From Spirochaetaceae bacterium (GTDB lineage Bacteria > Spirochaetota > Spirochaetia > Treponematales > Breznakiellaceae), in contig JAITNO010000155.1 in NCBI GenBank assembly GCA_031290405.1, positions 1 to 6,238 of the forward strand: DNA of 6,238 bases, given 5' to 3'. Shown here in pieces: positions 5,962 to 6,238 of this stretch; position 1 is the first letter of the stretch, and the number at the start of each line of letters is the position of its first letter. The position numbers were made by a program, and so were the translations under genes. The notes beneath the pieces are model-generated. The model saw nothing but the letters and a program-made list of their open reading frames with translations, ran no database searches and had not been told where the DNA came from.

Positions 5962-6238
5962 TTAATCTTCTACGTCGTCCGCCCGGTCTATGTCACCCAT
6001 CAATTGGACGGCGGTGCGAATGTTCTTTATCGCCATCGCCAGCCCGTCCATGAACGCCGTCCCCTTGCCGCATATCTTCGCAAGGTTGCCAAGCGTATCG
6101 TATCTGGGGCTCCGGGACCCGCCGGCAATTCCGCTTAGAACCTTATCCATCGAAACCAGAGCGTCGTACGCGCTCTTGCGAATCTTTTCAACCTGCTCGG
6201 ACGCCTGTTCAATGATCGTATGAACCTTTCGTCTGCGG
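5962..6238 (-). CDS. Hypothetical helical protein, C-terminal part only
   Basis: The frame stays open from the window edge at 6237 to a TAA at 5962-5964, giving 91 visible C-terminal residues. The gene's start is beyond the window. The first stretch (KVHTIIEQASEQVEKIRKSA) looks like an amphipathic helix or coiled coil. A middle segment, GGSRSPRYDTLGNLAKICGK, follows. A second helical stretch (FMDGLAMAIKNIRTAVQLM) comes next, and the protein ends in a very acidic tail (DIDRADDVED). An internal ATG at 6150 has no ribosome site and would discard the first helix, so it is unlikely to be the true start. I do not recognise the family. The only contextual clue is its tight placement, three bases before pgeF and upstream of argS, in what appears to be a single transcription unit. 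It is real coding sequence by frame continuity and position. Confidence 0.6.
   Translation of the reverse strand, partial: RRRKVHTIIEQASEQVEKIRKSAYDALVSMDKVLSGIAGGSRSPRYDTLGNLAKICGKGTAFMDGLAMAIKNIRTAVQLMGDIDRADDVED

Overview
This GC-rich bacterial window carries six protein-coding genes, two of them cut by the window edges. I see no RNA gene, mobile element, CRISPR array or phage module. The lineage cannot be fixed from the sequence alone. An exported Gly-rich domain protein, an RlpA with a DPBB-linker-SPOR layout, a two-domain EamA permease, and a short-form PgeF next to ArgS would fit a host-associated spirochaete such as a gut Treponema relative. That is an impression, not a demonstrated assignment.

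Layout. Bases 1-1110 (+) hold the 3' part of a large glycine-rich, presumably exported protein with an ALK/LTK-type glycine-rich domain. Bases 1111-1350 are the only real intergenic region. They contain two GC-rich inverted repeats and, at the right end, a candidate promoter placed so that rlpA might be read from a leaderless mRNA. Bases 1351-2427 (+) encode RlpA, a septal lytic transglycosylase-like protein. Bases 2428-3471 (+) encode a DMT/EamA permease whose ATG directly follows the rlpA stop. On the opposite strand, read right to left, lie the C-terminal part of an unrecognised helical protein (6238-5962), a multicopper polyphenol oxidase/PgeF-family protein (5958-5197) and arginyl-tRNA synthetase (5194-3434). 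The gaps in this run are 3 and 2 bases, so these three look like one operon whose promoter lies outside the window. The argS and permease genes converge and overlap by 38 bp at their 3' ends.

Functional reading. rlpA acts on the cell wall at the septum, and pgeF on the opposite strand belongs to a family linked to peptidoglycan precursor quality control, so two envelope-related genes sit close to each other. argS is core translation. The permease substrate cannot be told from sequence. Nothing here amounts to a clearly new system. The points most worth a second look are the G-homopolymer tracts in the rlpA linker, the possibly leaderless rlpA start, the in-frame single-stop junction before pgeF, and the exported glycine-rich domain protein.
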